From: Curtobacterium flaccumfaciens UCD-AKU
GTDB lineage: Bacteria; Actinomycetota; Actinomycetes; Actinomycetales; Microbacteriaceae
Length of the DNA stretch: 37,054 bases
Assembly (NCBI RefSeq): GCF_000349565.1
Contig: NZ_KB714620.1
Span: 302,289-339,342, forward strand
Direction of reading: 5' to 3'
A program made the position numbers and the translations under genes. The notes under the pieces were generated by a model. The model saw only the letters and a list, made by a program, of their open reading frames with translations. It made no database searches and was not told where the DNA came from. Of the stretch, positions 25,016 to 33,051 are shown one piece after another (position 1 is the stretch's first letter; every line of letters begins with the position of its first letter).

Positions 25016-26101
25016 GTGTTCGTCGCTTGGCGTGACCTCCGAGCCGCCCGTGGCAGGTTCGTGCTGATCGGGTCCGTGGTGTCGTTGATCACCCTGCTCG
25101 TCGGTTTCCTCGCCGGTCTGACCGGTGGGCTCGGCGCACAGGACGTGTCCGCGGTCCTCGGCCTCCCCGGGAACCGCCTCGTCCTGCAGGAGCCCTCGAC
25201 CGGACAGCCGTCGTTCTCGCAGTCGACGATCGACGCCGCGACGGTCTCCGCGTGGCGGCAGTCCTCGGGCGTCGAGCACGTCACGCCGATCGGGATCGCA
25301 CAGGGGCGGGCCGAAGCGCACGCCGAGACCGCACCAGCGGTGGCCGTCGCCCTGTTCGGCGTGCCGCGGGGAGCCCCCGCGTCGACGGTCACCGACCTGG
25401 CTCCGCGGTCCGACGACACGGTGGGCCTGTCCGCCGGCGCAGCGAAGGACCTCGACGTCGCCGTCGGGGACGCCGTCACGATCGCCGCAAGGACCTACCG
25501 GGTCGCCACCGTCGGCGGAGACGCCTGGTACAGCCACACCCCCGTCGTCGCGCTCTCCCCGACGGCGTGGGCGTCGACCGACCGGCGCCTCGGCGGGGAC
25601 GGCGAAGCGACCGTGCTCGCCGTCTCCGGTGCGCCGGACTGGGGCAGCACGGCGGACCGCACGCACACCGTCGCCGCGTCGCCGCTCGCCAGCCTCACCG
25701 CGCTCGACACGTTCAAGTCGGAGGTCGGGTCGCTCGGACTCATGATCGTGATGCTCTTCGGAGTCTCCGCACTCGTCGTCGGGGCGTTCTTCACCGTGTG
25801 GACGCTGCAGCGTGCCGACGACATCGCCGTCCTGAAGGCCCTCGGCGCCTCCGACGCGTCGCTCGTCGGCGATGCCCTCGGCCAGGCACTCGTCGTCCTG
25901 GCCGTGGGCGTCGGGGTCGGGATCGGTCTCGTGTCGGTCCTGGGGACGCTCGCGAACGATGTCCTGCCGTTCCTGCTCAGCCCGCTCACCACCCTGCTGC
26001 CGGCCGCCGTGATGGTCGTCCTCGGCCTCGCCGGTGCCGCTGTCGCACTCCGCACCGTCACCAAGGCCGACCCCCTCACCGCACTCGGGAGCAACCGATG
26101 A
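25016..26101 (+). CDS. FtsX/MacB-like ABC transporter permease
   Basis: A 361-aa permease with the FtsX-like layout: an N-terminal membrane helix (LIGSVVSLITLLVGFLAGL, about residues 15-33), a ~200-residue extracellular domain, and three C-terminal helices beginning near residues 240, 290 and 330. The segment DDIAVLKALGASDASLVGD is the coupling-helix region typical of these proteins. GTG 25016 follows GGGAAGGAA; longer frames upstream overlap the kinase promoter. It is coupled to the ATPase gene by ATGA. Such systems usually export or extract hydrophobic compounds, but the substrate here is unknown. Confidence 0.9.
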   Translation: MFVAWRDLRAARGRFVLIGSVVSLITLLVGFLAGLTGGLGAQDVSAVLGLPGNRLVLQEPSTGQPSFSQSTIDAATVSAWRQSSGVEHVTPIGIAQGRAEAHAETAPAVAVALFGVPRGAPASTVTDLAPRSDDTVGLSAGAAKDLDVAVGDAVTIAARTYRVATVGGDAWYSHTPVVALSPTAWASTDRRLGGDGEATVLAVSGAPDWGSTADRTHTVAASPLASLTALDTFKSEVGSLGLMIVMLFGVSALVVGAFFTVWTLQRADDIAVLKALGASDASLVGDALGQALVVLAVGVGVGIGLVSVLGTLANDVLPFLLSPLTTLLPAAVMVVLGLAGAAVALRTVTKADPLTALGSNR

Positions 26102-26772
26102 TCACCCTCGACGACGTCACCCTCACCTTCCCCGACGGCGACTCCCGCATCACGGCGGTGGACCGCGTGTCCCTGACCGCTCCGAACGGCGTGGTCACGG
26201 GCATCACCGGGCCCTCCGGCTCCGGGAAGTCCTCGCTCCTCGCCGTCGCTGCGACCCTGATCCGCCCGGACTCCGGGCACGTGTGGATCGACGACGTCGA
26301 CGCAGCGACCCTGAGCCGGAACGAGGCGACGACGCTCCGCCGCGACCAGGTCGGCATCGTGTTCCAGCAGTCGAACCTCATCGAGTCGCTCACCGCGCGG
26401 GAACAGCTGCTCGTCATGGCGGAGCTCGGTGGCGGCCGCCGAGACCGGACCGCGGTGCACACCCGTGCCGATGCGCTGCTGGCAGCGGTCGGTCTCGCCG
26501 AGCACCGCGGCAAACGTCCCGCGCAGCTCTCCGGTGGCCAGCGGCAACGGGTCGCCATCGCCCGCGCCCTGGTGAACACCCCGTCCGTCCTGCTGGTCGA
26601 CGAACCCACCAGCGCACTCGACCAGGAGCGGGGCGCCGAGATCATGGCGCTGATCGCGCGTCTCACGCACGAGCAGGGCACGGCGACGATGCTCGTCACG
26701 CACGACCTCGTCCACCGCGACGCGCTCGACCGCCTGGTCACCGTCGTCGACGGCCGCCTGACCGATGCCTGA
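26098..26772 (+). CDS. ABC transporter ATPase (LolD/MacB type)
   Basis: A 224-aa nucleotide-binding subunit. Walker A is GPSGSGKS (residues 38-45), the Q-loop lies in GIVFQQSNLIESLT, the signature is LSGGQRQR (144-151), Walker B is VLLVDEPTSALD, and the switch His is in LVTHD. These match the LolD/MacB/BceA group that pairs with FtsX-like permeases. The start overlaps the permease stop by 4 bp. With the divergent NarL-type system it makes a self-contained sensor-transporter module, possibly for envelope stress or antimicrobial efflux. Confidence 0.93.
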   Translation: MITLDDVTLTFPDGDSRITAVDRVSLTAPNGVVTGITGPSGSGKSSLLAVAATLIRPDSGHVWIDDVDAATLSRNEATTLRRDQVGIVFQQSNLIESLTAREQLLVMAELGGGRRDRTAVHTRADALLAAVGLAEHRGKRPAQLSGGQRQRVAIARALVNTPSVLLVDEPTSALDQERGAEIMALIARLTHEQGTATMLVTHDLVHRDALDRLVTVVDGRLTDA

Positions 26773-26867
26773 GCGTTCGTCCCCCGAAATTCCCAACTGT
26801 GACGTATTCGAGACCTCGAGGCGCGCAAAGGGTGCCGATCTTCCACTGGTTTATCTCATGAGCGTGT

Positions 26868-26880
26868 TAGCGTGGCGCAC
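26868..26880 (+). promoter_or_regulatory. Putative leaderless promoter of the XRE-MurA gene
   Basis: TAGCGT (26868-26873) is followed by 7 nt and then ATG at 26881, matching the leaderless pattern of the 10073 gene. The preceding gap (26773-26867) is unusually AT-rich for this window, as expected for a promoter. Confidence 0.5.
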
Positions 26881-28449
26881 ATGACCGACACCACCACCGT
26901 CGTCTCGCCGGCATCTCCGGCGACCGCAGCACCCCTCCGTGAGGTCGGCGCCCTGATCCGGGGCGCCCGCAAGGGCCGCAGCATGACGCAGGCCCAGCTC
27001 GCCGAACGCGTCGGCACCAGCCAGAGCGCGATCAACCGCATCGAGCAGGGTGGGCAGAACCTGTCCCTCGAGATGCTCACCCGCATCAGCGACGCCCTCG
27101 ACCAGCAGATCGTCTCGATCGGCGGCGCTCCGCAGCGTGCCCACCTTCGGGTGCAGGGCGGCCGGAAGCTCAGTGGCTCCATCGCGGTGAACTCGAGCAA
27201 GAACGCCGCCGTGGCACTGCTCTGCGCCTCGCTGCTGAACCGCGGCGTGACCCGTCTGCACAAGGTCGCCCGGATCGTCGAGGTCGACCGCATCATCGAC
27301 GTGCTCCGCAGCCTCGGCGCGAGCGTCACGTGGTCCGAGGACGGCGAGACCCTCGAGATCGTCGCCCCCGAGGACCTGCGCCTCGACGCGATCGACGCCG
27401 ACGCCGCCCGTCGCACCCGCAGCGTGCTCATGTTCCTCGGCCCGCTCAGCGGCCGGTTCGAGTCCTTCCGCCTGCCCTACGCCGGCGGTTGTGACCTCGG
27501 CACCCGCACGGTCGAGCCGCACCTCATCGCGCTGCGTCCGTTCGGCGTCGACGTCGAAGCGACGTCCGGCTGGTACGAGGTCGACGTCGCCAACCAGGCC
27601 GTCCCCACCAAGTCGGTCGTGCTGACCGAGCGCGGCGACACCGTGACCGAGAACGCGATCCTCGCCGCCGCCGCCCGCGACGGTGAGACCGTCATCCGGA
27701 ACGCCAGCCCCAACTACATGGTGCAGGACCTCTGCTTCTTCCTCGAGCTGCTCGGGGTGCAGATCGAGGGCATCGGCACCACCACGCTCCGCATCACGGG
27801 CAAGAGCCGCATCGACGAGGTCGTGGACTACTGGCCGAGCGAGGACCCGGTCGAGGCCATGAGCCTGCTGACCGCCGGCATCGTCACCGCCTCGACCCTC
27901 ACCGTGACCCGGGCGCCGATCGAGTTCCTCGAGATCGAGCTCGCGACCCTGGCCGAGATGGGCCTGCGCTTCGACGTCACCGAGGAGTACGCCGCCGCCA
28001 ACGGTCGCACCCGCCTCGTCGACATCACGGTCCACCCGTCCGAACTGCACGCGCCGATCGACAAGATCCACGCGATGCCGTTCCCGGGCCTGAACATCGA
28101 CAACCTGCCCTTCTTCGTCGTGATCGCGGCCATGGCCGAGGGCACCACGCTCGTGCACGACTGGGTGTACGAGGGCCGGGCGATCCACCTGCTCGACCTC
28201 ACCCGCCTGGGCGCCAGCGTCACCCTGCGTGACCCGCACCGCCTCGACGTGACCGGTCCGACGCACTTCTCCGGCGCCGAGATCAGCTGCCCGCCGGCAC
28301 TGCGGCCCGCCGTCGTGATCCTGCTGGCGATGCTCGCGGCCAAGGGTGAGAGCGTCCTGCGCAACGTGGGCATCATCGCCCGTGGCTACGAGCAGCTGCA
28401 GGAGCGCCTCAACTCGCTCGGTGCGTCCATCGAGACGTTCCACGACTGA
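26881..28449 (+). CDS. XRE helix-turn-helix fused to a MurA-like enolpyruvyl transferase
   Basis: A 522-aa two-domain protein. Residues about 19-75 are an XRE/Cro helix-turn-helix (RGARKGRSMTQAQLAERVGT, then SQSAINRIEQGGQNLSLEML). From about residue 85 it is a UDP-GlcNAc 1-carboxyvinyltransferase-like fold. Key MurA residues appear to be kept: the Lys-Asn pair in NSSKNAAV (K107, N108), the loop Cys204 in AGGCDLGTRTVEPH, Arg in YEGRAIHLLDLTRLGA, and RGYEQLQERLNSLGA at the C-terminus. The usual acidic-threonine site reads SEDPVEAMS. It may be an enzyme controlled by its HTH or a regulator sensing cell-wall precursors. ATG 26881 is preferred over GTG 26872 because of the leaderless promoter. Confidence 0.88.
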   Translation: MTDTTTVVSPASPATAAPLREVGALIRGARKGRSMTQAQLAERVGTSQSAINRIEQGGQNLSLEMLTRISDALDQQIVSIGGAPQRAHLRVQGGRKLSGSIAVNSSKNAAVALLCASLLNRGVTRLHKVARIVEVDRIIDVLRSLGASVTWSEDGETLEIVAPEDLRLDAIDADAARRTRSVLMFLGPLSGRFESFRLPYAGGCDLGTRTVEPHLIALRPFGVDVEATSGWYEVDVANQAVPTKSVVLTERGDTVTENAILAAAARDGETVIRNASPNYMVQDLCFFLELLGVQIEGIGTTTLRITGKSRIDEVVDYWPSEDPVEAMSLLTAGIVTASTLTVTRAPIEFLEIELATLAEMGLRFDVTEEYAAANGRTRLVDITVHPSELHAPIDKIHAMPFPGLNIDNLPFFVVIAAMAEGTTLVHDWVYEGRAIHLLDLTRLGASVTLRDPHRLDVTGPTHFSGAEISCPPALRPAVVILLAMLAAKGESVLRNVGIIARGYEQLQERLNSLGASIETFHD

Positions 28450-28464
28450 CGCGGGCCCCCGCAA

Positions 28465-28527
28465 GACACCGGTGTTCGCCGGTCGAACACGCGCAGAACG
28501 CGGTTCGGCACGCGAACACCGGTGTTC
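28465..28527. promoter_or_regulatory. Cluster of GAAC/GTTC palindromes
   Basis: ACACCGGTGT at 28466-28475, GAACGCGGTTC at 28496-28506 and the perfect palindrome GAACACCGGTGTTC at 28514-28527 lie within 63 bp of the gap after the XRE-MurA gene. They could be operator sites or 3' structure. The spacer differs from the LexA box (GAAC-N4-GTTC), so SOS control is not supported. Confidence 0.45.
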
Positions 28528-28540
28528 TGCGAGCCCGACC

Positions 28541-28576
28541 TGACGGCCCGTCCCCGCAAGTGGGGACGGGCCGTCA
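28541..28576 (+). terminator. Strong GC hairpin after the XRE-MurA gene
   Basis: A perfect 15-bp stem (TGACGGCCCGTCCCC at 28541-28555, complement at 28562-28576) closes a 6-nt loop. There is no T tract, which is common for terminators in high-GC actinobacteria. Confidence 0.7.
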
Positions 28577-28663
28577 CCCGTCTGACGGGGTCCCCACGGG
28601 CCTCCAGGCCGATGCCCAGGAGCGCTCCATGCGCCGCCCAGCCCGGACGGGCTGGATGGGCAG

Positions 28664-29797
28664 ATGGCCACGAGATCGCTCCTGACCGTCCCCCTGCTCA
28701 TCACCGTCGCGGCCGCCGCGGCGGCCTGGCTGGTGCTCGGCCCCGCCGGCGCGCTCGCCTTCGTCGCCCTCGCGTTCCTCGAGATCGCGATGGCTGCGGA
28801 CTCGTCCGTGCCGATGGCCGGCATCGCCGGACGCCTGCACTCCCCCGCCCGCCGGCTGTTCCTGTCGCTCGGGATCGTCGCGGGCGTGCTCGCGATGCGG
28901 CTGCTGCTGCCGCCGGCCGCCGTCGCGGTCGGTGACGCGACCGACCCGGCGAGCTCCGTCGAGGAGGCCGTCTTCGCACCCGGCTCGTTCTCCGCGCACC
29001 TGGCCGAGGTGCGTCCCGCCCTGGCCGCCTTCGGCGCCGCGTTCATCTGGCAGGTCTTCGCCGAGTACCTGTTCAACACCGACCGCGCGTCCCGCAGGTC
29101 GTGGCTGGGCAGCCTGGAGGCGCGACTCGCCTCCGTCGCGCGACCGCGCGTCTGGTCGCTGGTCACCGCCACGACGGGGGTCGTCGTCACGTCCGTCCTC
29201 GTCGGGTCGCGTGCCGGGTGGGCGCCCGGTGTGCTGTTGCCGGTCGCGATCGGCGGGGCTGCCGGGATCGCCGCGTACCTCGTGTCGAAGTGGACCGCGG
29301 CGTGGGCGCTGCGCCCCGGGTCCGGGGGTGGCACGTCGGACACGGAGTCGATCGGGATCGGCCGCGGTGCCTGGCGGATCCACCTGTACGCGTCGACCGT
29401 CGTGTTCGAGCGGGGGCTCGTGGTGTTCATGCTCTTCGAGATCCTCGACGGCGTGTACAGCCTGTCGGGGTCCGGGCCGCTCGGGTCGGACGGGCTCGGG
29501 GCGCTCGAGCAGGCCGCCGTGGCGGTCGGGGCGATCGGTGTCGGCGCGGTGTTCCTGGCCCGCCTGACGTCGCGGGTCGACCAGGCCGCGGGGCTGAAGC
29601 GGTTGCGGTACCTGAAGGCCGGGGCGGCGTACGTCCTCGGGGTGCTGTCGGTCCTGCTCTGGGCGAGCCTGCTCGTGCCGATCCCGGGCGTGGTCGTCGG
29701 GTGGTTCGGGACCGTCGTGATCGGGTCCGCGCTGGTGAGCAGCCTGCCGTGGCGCGCGTGGTGGCGACGGGTGGTGCGTCGGCCGCGGACGGTCTGA
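28664..29797 (+). CDS. DUF475-like integral membrane protein
   Basis: A 377-aa protein with about nine hydrophobic segments. Several stretches align by eye with DUF475, a TerC-related family of unknown function: an early FLEIAMAADSSVPM where DUF475 has LEVSLSFDNAVVN, a conserved Trp-Leu-x-x-Leu-Glu element (WLGSLEARLA), VFMLFEILDGVYSLSG, and GAVFLARLTSRVD followed by RYLKAGAAYVLGVLSVLL. The acidic-Asn core of the family is altered. ATG 28664 lacks a strong ribosome-binding site. Transport of a metal or other ion is a guess from TerC relatives. Confidence 0.65.
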   Translation: MATRSLLTVPLLITVAAAAAAWLVLGPAGALAFVALAFLEIAMAADSSVPMAGIAGRLHSPARRLFLSLGIVAGVLAMRLLLPPAAVAVGDATDPASSVEEAVFAPGSFSAHLAEVRPALAAFGAAFIWQVFAEYLFNTDRASRRSWLGSLEARLASVARPRVWSLVTATTGVVVTSVLVGSRAGWAPGVLLPVAIGGAAGIAAYLVSKWTAAWALRPGSGGGTSDTESIGIGRGAWRIHLYASTVVFERGLVVFMLFEILDGVYSLSGSGPLGSDGLGALEQAAVAVGAIGVGAVFLARLTSRVDQAAGLKRLRYLKAGAAYVLGVLSVLLWASLLVPIPGVVVGWFGTVVIGSALVSSLPWRAWWRRVVRRPRTV

Positions 29798-29893
29798 CGC
29801 GGACGCGGCTGGCTCTGAGCGCGTCGTCCCGTCCCGTCCCGGTGCGATCGGTACCGCGCAGCGGTGCGGCGCGTCGTCCGGCTGTTCTGGAAG

Positions 29894-29908
29894 GATCCAC
29901 CGTGGATC
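29894..29908. promoter_or_regulatory. 15-bp palindrome upstream of the antiporter gene
   Basis: GATCCACCGTGGATC is a 7-bp inverted repeat around one base, directly before a TTGACT (29913-29918) that could be a -35. No good -10 is found at the right distance, so the site is only a candidate operator. The rest of the 29798-29940 gap shows nothing else clear. Confidence 0.3.
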
Positions 29909-29940
29909 GGCGTTGACTTGCGGGTCGGACGACGATCGGA

Positions 29941-31548
29941 GTGCACGTGCTGGGACCGGAACTGGTGGTCGTGCTCGGCCTCGCCATCGCGCTGACGGCG
30001 GCGGTCGCCGACCGGATCCGGATCGCGCCGCCCGTGCTGCTCCTGGTCTTCGGCGCACTGCTGGGGCTCGTCCCCGAGTTCGCGGACGTCGAGCTCCCCG
30101 CCGAGGCGGTCCTGCTGCTGTTCCTGCCGGCGCTGCTGTACTGGGAGAGCCTGACGACGTCGCTCCGCGAGATCCGGAAGAACCTGCGCGGCATCGTCCT
30201 GATGGGCACCCTGCTCGTCGTGGTCACCGCCGGTGCCGTCGCCACCCTGCTGCACCTGCTCGGCATGCCCTGGGGCCCCGCATGGGTGCTCGGCGCCGCG
30301 GTCGCGCCGACCGACGCGACCGCGGTCGGCGTGCTCACCAAGATGCTGCCGCGCCGGAACGTCACGGTGCTCCGCGCCGAGAGCCTGGTGAACGACGGCA
30401 CGACGCTGGTGGTCTACGGCATCGCGGTGGCCGTCACCGTCGGCACGCAGGAGCTCACGTTCTGGGGTGTTTCCGGCATGCTCGCGCTGTCGTACGTCGG
30501 CGGGGTCGCCGCCGGGCTCGCCGCCGCCTGGATCGGCACGATGGTGCTGCGCCGGGTCGACACCGTCGTGCTCGAGAACCTCGTCACCCTGCTCGTGCCG
30601 TTCGCGGCCTTCCTGGCCGCCGAGGCGATCGGCGCCTCCGGCGTGCTCGCCGTCGTCGCAGCGGGCATCGTCGTCAGCCAGGTCGGGCCGAAGCTCGACC
30701 GCGCCGAGACCCGGCAGCAGGTCCGGGCCTTCTGGTCGTTCCTGACCTTCCTGCTCAACGGGGCACTGTTCGTCCTGGTCGGCATCGAGGCGATGGTCGC
30801 CGCACGCGCGCTCGACCCCGCGGACCTGCTGCGCGGGACGGGGATCGTCTTCGCGGTCGCGGTGCTGCTGGTGATCGTGCGCTTCGCGTTCCTGAACGCT
30901 GCGGGTGGGACGATCTGGCTCGTCACTCGACGCACCGGCGGAGAACCCCGTGAGGGACACCGTGACCGGCTGGTCAGCGGCTTCGCCGGGTTCCGCGGCG
31001 CCGTGTCGCTCGCCATGGCCGTGGCCGTGCCGCGCACCCTCGAGTCCGGCGGGGGCTTCCCCGAGCGCGACCTCATCGTCTTCGTCACCGCGGGGGTGGT
31101 CATCGTCACGATCGTCGGGCAGGCCCTGGTGCTGCCCGCCGTCCTGCGCCGCGCCGCACTGCCCGAGGACGAGTCGGTCAGCGACGAACGTCGCTACGCC
31201 GAACGCACCGCGATCGAGGAGGCCCTCGACGCACTCCCCCGCCTCGCACGGTCGACGGGCGCCGACCGTGCGACGGTCGCTCGTCTGCGGAAGGACTACG
31301 AGGCCCACCTCGACGTGATCGAGGCCCGCGAGGGGGACGACGACGACCACCCCGCACTCCAGCGGCACGACAACGCGGTCGCCCTCGAGCTCGCACTGGT
31401 GCAGCACAAGGCGAAGACCCTGCTGCGCCTGCGCGACGCCGACGAGATCGACGACCTGGTGCTGCGACAGGTGCGCGCCGGGTACGACGCGGAGGAGGCG
31501 CGGTTGGACGGCATCGAGTCGGTGGCGTCACCGCCCGCGTCGTCGTAG
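29941..31548 (+). CDS. Na+/H+ antiporter, CPA1 family
   Basis: A 535-aa secondary transporter exchanging Na+ (or K+) for protons across the membrane. Twelve or so hydrophobic segments fill residues 5-415. The ion-binding region reads VAPTDATAVGVLTKM (Asp125) and the second conserved site is ESLVNDGTTLV (Asn151, Asp152), both hallmarks of bacterial CPA1 antiporters. GFRGAVSLAMAVAVP is the conserved Arg helix. A ~110-residue charged cytoplasmic tail, probably helical, follows residue 420. It starts at GTG 29941, with GTG 29947 an alternative. Confidence 0.92.
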   Translation: MHVLGPELVVVLGLAIALTAAVADRIRIAPPVLLLVFGALLGLVPEFADVELPAEAVLLLFLPALLYWESLTTSLREIRKNLRGIVLMGTLLVVVTAGAVATLLHLLGMPWGPAWVLGAAVAPTDATAVGVLTKMLPRRNVTVLRAESLVNDGTTLVVYGIAVAVTVGTQELTFWGVSGMLALSYVGGVAAGLAAAWIGTMVLRRVDTVVLENLVTLLVPFAAFLAAEAIGASGVLAVVAAGIVVSQVGPKLDRAETRQQVRAFWSFLTFLLNGALFVLVGIEAMVAARALDPADLLRGTGIVFAVAVLLVIVRFAFLNAAGGTIWLVTRRTGGEPREGHRDRLVSGFAGFRGAVSLAMAVAVPRTLESGGGFPERDLIVFVTAGVVIVTIVGQALVLPAVLRRAALPEDESVSDERRYAERTAIEEALDALPRLARSTGADRATVARLRKDYEAHLDVIEAREGDDDDHPALQRHDNAVALELALVQHKAKTLLRLRDADEIDDLVLRQVRAGYDAEEARLDGIESVASPPASS

Positions 31549-31620
31549 GGCGCCCCCGGGCACACCTGGTCGAAGCCGGCGTACCCGGTCTGTTGTGCTC
31601 ACCAGGGACGCCCGTTTCCG

Positions 31621-31679
31621 GTTCCCGTCGCAGCGGGAACGCTAGCCTGGCCACAGTGATCCTCCGTCTCTCTCGGTGA
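31621..31679 (+). promoter_or_regulatory. Promoter region with inverted repeat and 7-codon leaderless ORF
   Basis: GTTCCCG (31621-31627) and CGGGAAC (31634-31640) form an inverted repeat over the expected -35. TAGCCT (31643-31648) is a good -10, and GTG lies 7 nt further at 31656. That GTG opens only seven codons (M-I-L-R-L-S-R) before TGA at 31677-31679. The pentapeptide gene begins 134 nt later, so this could be a leader peptide in a long 5' UTR. Confidence 0.4.
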
Positions 31680-31758
31680 CCCACTGGTCGCCCAGCACCA
31701 CCGGTTCGCCCCGCCGACGCGCGGGGGTGGTCTCGTGCGCCCGGACGGGGAACTCCAT
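31642..31758 (-). CDS. Possible 38-aa ORF antisense to the pentapeptide gene leader
   Basis: ATG at 31758 is preceded by GGGGGAG with a 6-nt spacer and opens 38 codons that read like real protein (MEFPVRAHETTPARRRGEP, then VVLGDQWVTERDGG). Codon third positions are mostly G/C until the last nine codons. It conflicts with the promoter and leader proposed on the plus strand, and I do not recognise the product. It may be chance in a high-GC region. Confidence 0.25.
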   Translation of the reverse strand: MEFPVRAHETTPARRRGEPVVLGDQWVTERDGGSLWPG

Positions 31759-31813
31759 CAGGAGCTCCCCCACACCCGGCACACCATCCAGACCACCAGA
31801 GGAAGACCACTCC

Positions 31814-32686
31814 ATGACGACCACCGACCGGTCCGCCCTGCGCGCGGACTGCGGCAACTGCTTCGCGCTCTGCTGCACCGCCTTCGGGTTCCAGCGTTCC
31901 GCCGACTTCCCGATCGACAAGCCCGCCGGCACCCCGTGCGGGAACCTCGCTGACGACTTCTCCTGCACCATCCACCAGACGCTCCGGCCGCGGGGGTTCC
32001 GGGGGTGCACCGTCTTCGACTGCTCCGGTGCGGGCCAGTACGTGTCGCAGACCCTCTACGACGGGGTCAGTTGGCGTGACCACCCTGACTCCCGCGCGGA
32101 GATGTTCCGGGTGTTCCCGATCGTCCGCCTGCTGCACGAGATGCTCTGGCACCTCGCCGAGGCGCAGGACCGTGCGGTCACGCCCGACTCGGCGGAGGAC
32201 GCCGGGCTCCTGACGCGGGAGATCCGGCGCGTGCTCGTCGCAGGTCGCCCGACGCTCCTGGCGCTCGACGTCGAGCCGCTGCACGAACGCGTCCGGGACG
32301 TCCTGGTCGAGGTGAGCGGCGAGGTCCGGGCCAGGTACCGCGCCGGCCAGGACGATTCACGGGCCGGACTGCTGCGACCGGGGGCCGACCTCGCCGGTCG
32401 TGATCTGCGGGGCCGGCCGATGGCCGGCGCCGACCTGCGGGGTGCCACCGCGATCGGGGCGGACCTGCGCGGCGTGGACCTGTCCGGCGTCGACTTGCTC
32501 GGGGTCGATCTGCGGGACGCCCGGCTCGACGGAGCGGATCTGTCCACCGCGCTGTTCCTCACGCAGGCGCAGGTGAACGCGGCAGGCGGTGACACCGCCA
32601 CGATGCTGCCCGACGGGATCGACCGACCGTCGCACTGGGTATCGGTGGTGGTCGAGCGGACCGTGCACCGGATCCCCCGGAACTGA
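31814..32686 (+). CDS. Pentapeptide-repeat protein with Cys-rich N-terminal domain
   Basis: A 290-aa protein. The first ~75 residues hold seven to eight Cys in the pattern CGNCFALCC, PCGNL, FSCTIH, RGCTVFDC, which suggests a metal-binding domain. Residues about 190-250 form pentapeptide repeats of the A(D/N)LxG type (GADLRGATAIGADLRGVDLS and similar), expected to fold into a right-handed beta-helix. Some pentapeptide proteins shield DNA gyrase, but nothing here shows that. ATG 31814 follows GAGGAAG. Upstream extension is rejected because it is low-complexity and overlaps a possible opposite-strand ORF. Confidence 0.85.
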   Translation: MTTTDRSALRADCGNCFALCCTAFGFQRSADFPIDKPAGTPCGNLADDFSCTIHQTLRPRGFRGCTVFDCSGAGQYVSQTLYDGVSWRDHPDSRAEMFRVFPIVRLLHEMLWHLAEAQDRAVTPDSAEDAGLLTREIRRVLVAGRPTLLALDVEPLHERVRDVLVEVSGEVRARYRAGQDDSRAGLLRPGADLAGRDLRGRPMAGADLRGATAIGADLRGVDLSGVDLLGVDLRDARLDGADLSTALFLTQAQVNAAGGDTATMLPDGIDRPSHWVSVVVERTVHRIPRN

Positions 32687-32710
32687 CATCCGTTCTCATC
32701 TATAAATGTA

Positions 32711-32739
32711 TTGCAACTTCTGCATGCGTGGCCTACGCT
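32711..32739 (+). promoter_or_regulatory. Promoter of the His-rich small protein gene
   Basis: TTGCAA (32711-32716) and TACGCT (32734-32739) are separated by 17 bp. The upstream stretch around TATAAATGTATTG is strikingly AT-rich for this genome and may bind a metal-responsive regulator, perhaps the neighbouring ArsR protein. Confidence 0.6.
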
Positions 32740-32775
32740 GAGGGTATCCCAACCGTCGATCAGCAGGAGGTCACC

Positions 32776-32931
32776 ATGGCCGAGCACGAGAACAGCGCAG
32801 AGCACACCGTCGCCGAGCACACCCACCAGGACGGCTGCGGCCACGAGACGGTCCAGCACGAGGACCACGTGGACTTCGTCCACGACGGCCACAAGCACGC
32901 CCAGCACGGCGACCACTACGACGAGCACTGA
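32776..32931 (+). CDS. Small His/Asp/Glu-rich protein, probable metal-binding
   Basis: A 51-aa protein with 13 His, 13 acidic residues and one Cys, including THQDGCGHE, HVDFVHDGHKH and HGDHYDEH. It has no signal peptide or membrane segment, so it is probably a cytoplasmic Zn2+ (or other divalent metal) buffer or chaperone. It starts at ATG 32776 after a strong CAGGAGGT, has its own promoter, and is followed by a terminator. The adjacent Zn-type ArsR sensor suggests zinc-responsive control. Confidence 0.85.
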   Translation: MAEHENSAEHTVAEHTHQDGCGHETVQHEDHVDFVHDGHKHAQHGDHYDEH

Positions 32932-32979
32932 TCTCCTGATCAGCGCAGGCCCGTGATCAGCACCGATCAACGGACCTGC

Positions 32980-33014
32980 ACGACGGCCCCGACGCACCGC
33001 GCCGGGGCCGTCGT
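32980..33014 (+). terminator. Hairpin terminator after the His-rich gene
   Basis: A perfect 12-bp stem, ACGACGGCCCCG (32980-32991) with its complement at 33003-33014, closes an 11-nt loop. It separates the His-rich gene from arsR. Confidence 0.75.
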
Positions 33015-33051
33015 GTTGCATGCACGTATGCGCGTGCGCTTACATGAGTCC

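Noticed and set aside
26098..26772. This ATPase as the missing partner of the fructan importer
   Set aside because: Its motifs and gene coupling place it with the FtsX-like permease, and it lacks the C-terminal regulatory domain of CUT1 ATPases.
28514..28527. LexA/SOS box
   Set aside because: The half-sites are 6 bp apart, whereas the actinobacterial LexA box has a 4-bp spacer.
26851..31407. 1518-aa open frame on the minus strand
   Set aside because: It spans three well-supported plus-strand genes and has shadow-like composition (Asp/Gly/Arg/His repeats).
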